Positions 63,466 to 64,000 of a DNA stretch of 64,000 nucleotides are shown piece by piece. Within the stretch, counting starts at the first letter, position 1. Each line of letters starts with the position of its first letter. The DNA is from Novipirellula artificiosorum. GTDB lineage: Bacteria > Planctomycetota > Planctomycetia > Pirellulales > Pirellulaceae. The DNA is taken from contig NZ_SJPV01000004.1 of assembly GCF_007860135.1 (NCBI RefSeq), positions 1 through 64,000 on the forward strand. The letters are read 5' to 3'. The position numbers were made by a program, and so were the translations under genes. The notes beneath the pieces were generated by a model that was given only the letters and a program-made list of their open reading frames with translations, did no database searches and was not told the origin of the DNA.

Positions 63466-64000
63466 GTGAAAAACCGCTTTATTCTATCCATCGTTGTGAG
63501 TCTTTTTTCTCTTGCGACCCATGGACGCGCCGAGGACACGGAACTGAAGTCGGGCGACGCAGTGCGTCTTCTCACAATCGGCAACAGTTTCACTCGGAAC
63601 GCCACGCGGTACTTGCCAGAGTTGGCCAAATCCGGAGAGCATGAGTTGATTCATCGGGCCGTCATCGTTGGCGGTTCGTCTCTGCAGTTGCATGCGGAGA
63701 AGATGCACAAGAACGAGAAAGATCCCAGCGATGAGGCCGGGTTGTACACCAACGGGCAAAGTCTGAAACAAGAGTTGACTGCGGAGTCTTGGGATTTCGT
63801 GACCATCCAGCAGGTCAGCATAAAAAGCCACGATATCGCGACCTATCGTCCCTACGCGGGCGAGTTGGCTCGTTGCATTCGAGATTGCGTCCCCAATGCA
63901 AAACTGCTGGTCCATCAGACATGGGCATACCGCCGAGACGATCCGCGATTCTCCGTCAGCTCGGCCAAGCCCGGTGAGCCGTCCACACAGCAGGAAATGT
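63466..64000 (+). CDS. Secreted DUF4886/SGNH-like protein (partial, runs off the window)
   Basis: GTG at 63466 opens a frame that is still open at the window end. It has a signal peptide (KNRFILSIVVSLFSLATHGR) and the SGNH-like start VRLLTIGNSFTRNATRYLPE, then VIVGGSSLQLHAEKM and WDFVTIQQVSIKSHD, as in DUF4886 proteins. An ATG at 63414 is not in frame, so GTG is the best start. SGNH proteins near sulfatases and glycosidases are often carbohydrate esterases, but the motif set here is incomplete. Confidence 0.75.
   Translation, partial: MKNRFILSIVVSLFSLATHGRAEDTELKSGDAVRLLTIGNSFTRNATRYLPELAKSGEHELIHRAVIVGGSSLQLHAEKMHKNEKDPSDEAGLYTNGQSLKQELTAESWDFVTIQQVSIKSHDIATYRPYAGELARCIRDCVPNAKLLVHQTWAYRRDDPRFSVSSAKPGEPSTQQEM

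Noticed and set aside
1..64000. tRNA, rRNA or riboswitch genes
   Set aside because: No cloverleaf, rRNA core or known riboswitch consensus was recognised by eye on either strand; a covariance-model scan was not possible.

Overview
The window looks like a chromosomal segment of a marine-type planctomycete, probably a Rhodopirellula/Pirellulaceae relative. The reasons are: six intact secreted sulfatases plus remains of three more; DUF1080, DUF1585-type cytochrome and Gfo/Idh/MocA proteins with Tat signals; a planctomycete-style ECF sigma factor (TIGR02999-like); an ISAzo13-type ('Rhodopirellula transposase') element; and low gene density with many decayed genes. No rRNA, tRNA or CRISPR array was seen. 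All family names come from reading motifs by eye; no database search was run.

Layout. 1-1900 is repeat-rich and mostly non-coding; it opens with the end of an ISAzo13-type element. 1.9-9.3 kb is a polysaccharide-degradation block: a GH16 gene truncated by a MITE-like repeat, a GH43, and a minus-strand run of DUF4832-like protein, sulfatase and TIM-barrel hydrolase. 9.5-16.1 kb holds a TAXI-type binding protein, a rhombosortase overlapping a VIT/VWA protein with a GlyGly-CTERM-like tail, and an FG-GAP protein. 16.5-18.8 kb is a GH95 gene. 18.9-23.7 kb is a seven-gene minus-strand arsenic-type operon (arsR, permease, small thioredoxin, two ArsF-like proteins, ArsG-like transporter, c-type cytochrome) with a readable promoter/operator. 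23.9-24.5 kb is a broken REP-associated transposase (RAYT) between REP hairpins. 24.8-30.7 kb carries three sulfatases. 30.9-39.2 kb is a tightly overlapped MoxR/DUF58/BatA/BatB-C/BatD-E operon. 39.6-47.8 kb returns to polysaccharide genes (beta-helix protein, two sulfatases, DUF1080) and decayed genes. 48-53.7 kb has an ECF sigma factor, MocA, XdhC and a truncated molybdenum hydroxylase fused by deletion to a decayed cytochrome gene. 53.8-64 kb has an oxidoreductase, a beta-helix protein interrupted by a 530 bp IS derivative, a PL14-like protein, a clan-A hydrolase, an S9 peptidase, a GH78 remnant and the start of a DUF4886-like protein.

How it works together. The sulfatases, GH16, GH43, GH95, beta-helix proteins and PL14-like lyase are nearly all secreted and fit breakdown of sulfated, probably fucose-containing algal polysaccharide. 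No SusC/SusD pair is present. The region is in flux: at least nine genes are truncated, fused or nonsense-interrupted, several with a visible mechanism. The clearest is the 530 bp IS derivative, whose removal with one copy of a 3 bp target duplication restores a perfect signal peptide. The most promising functional units are the rhombosortase/VIT-VWA pair and the arsenic/thiol-redox operon ending in a cytochrome.
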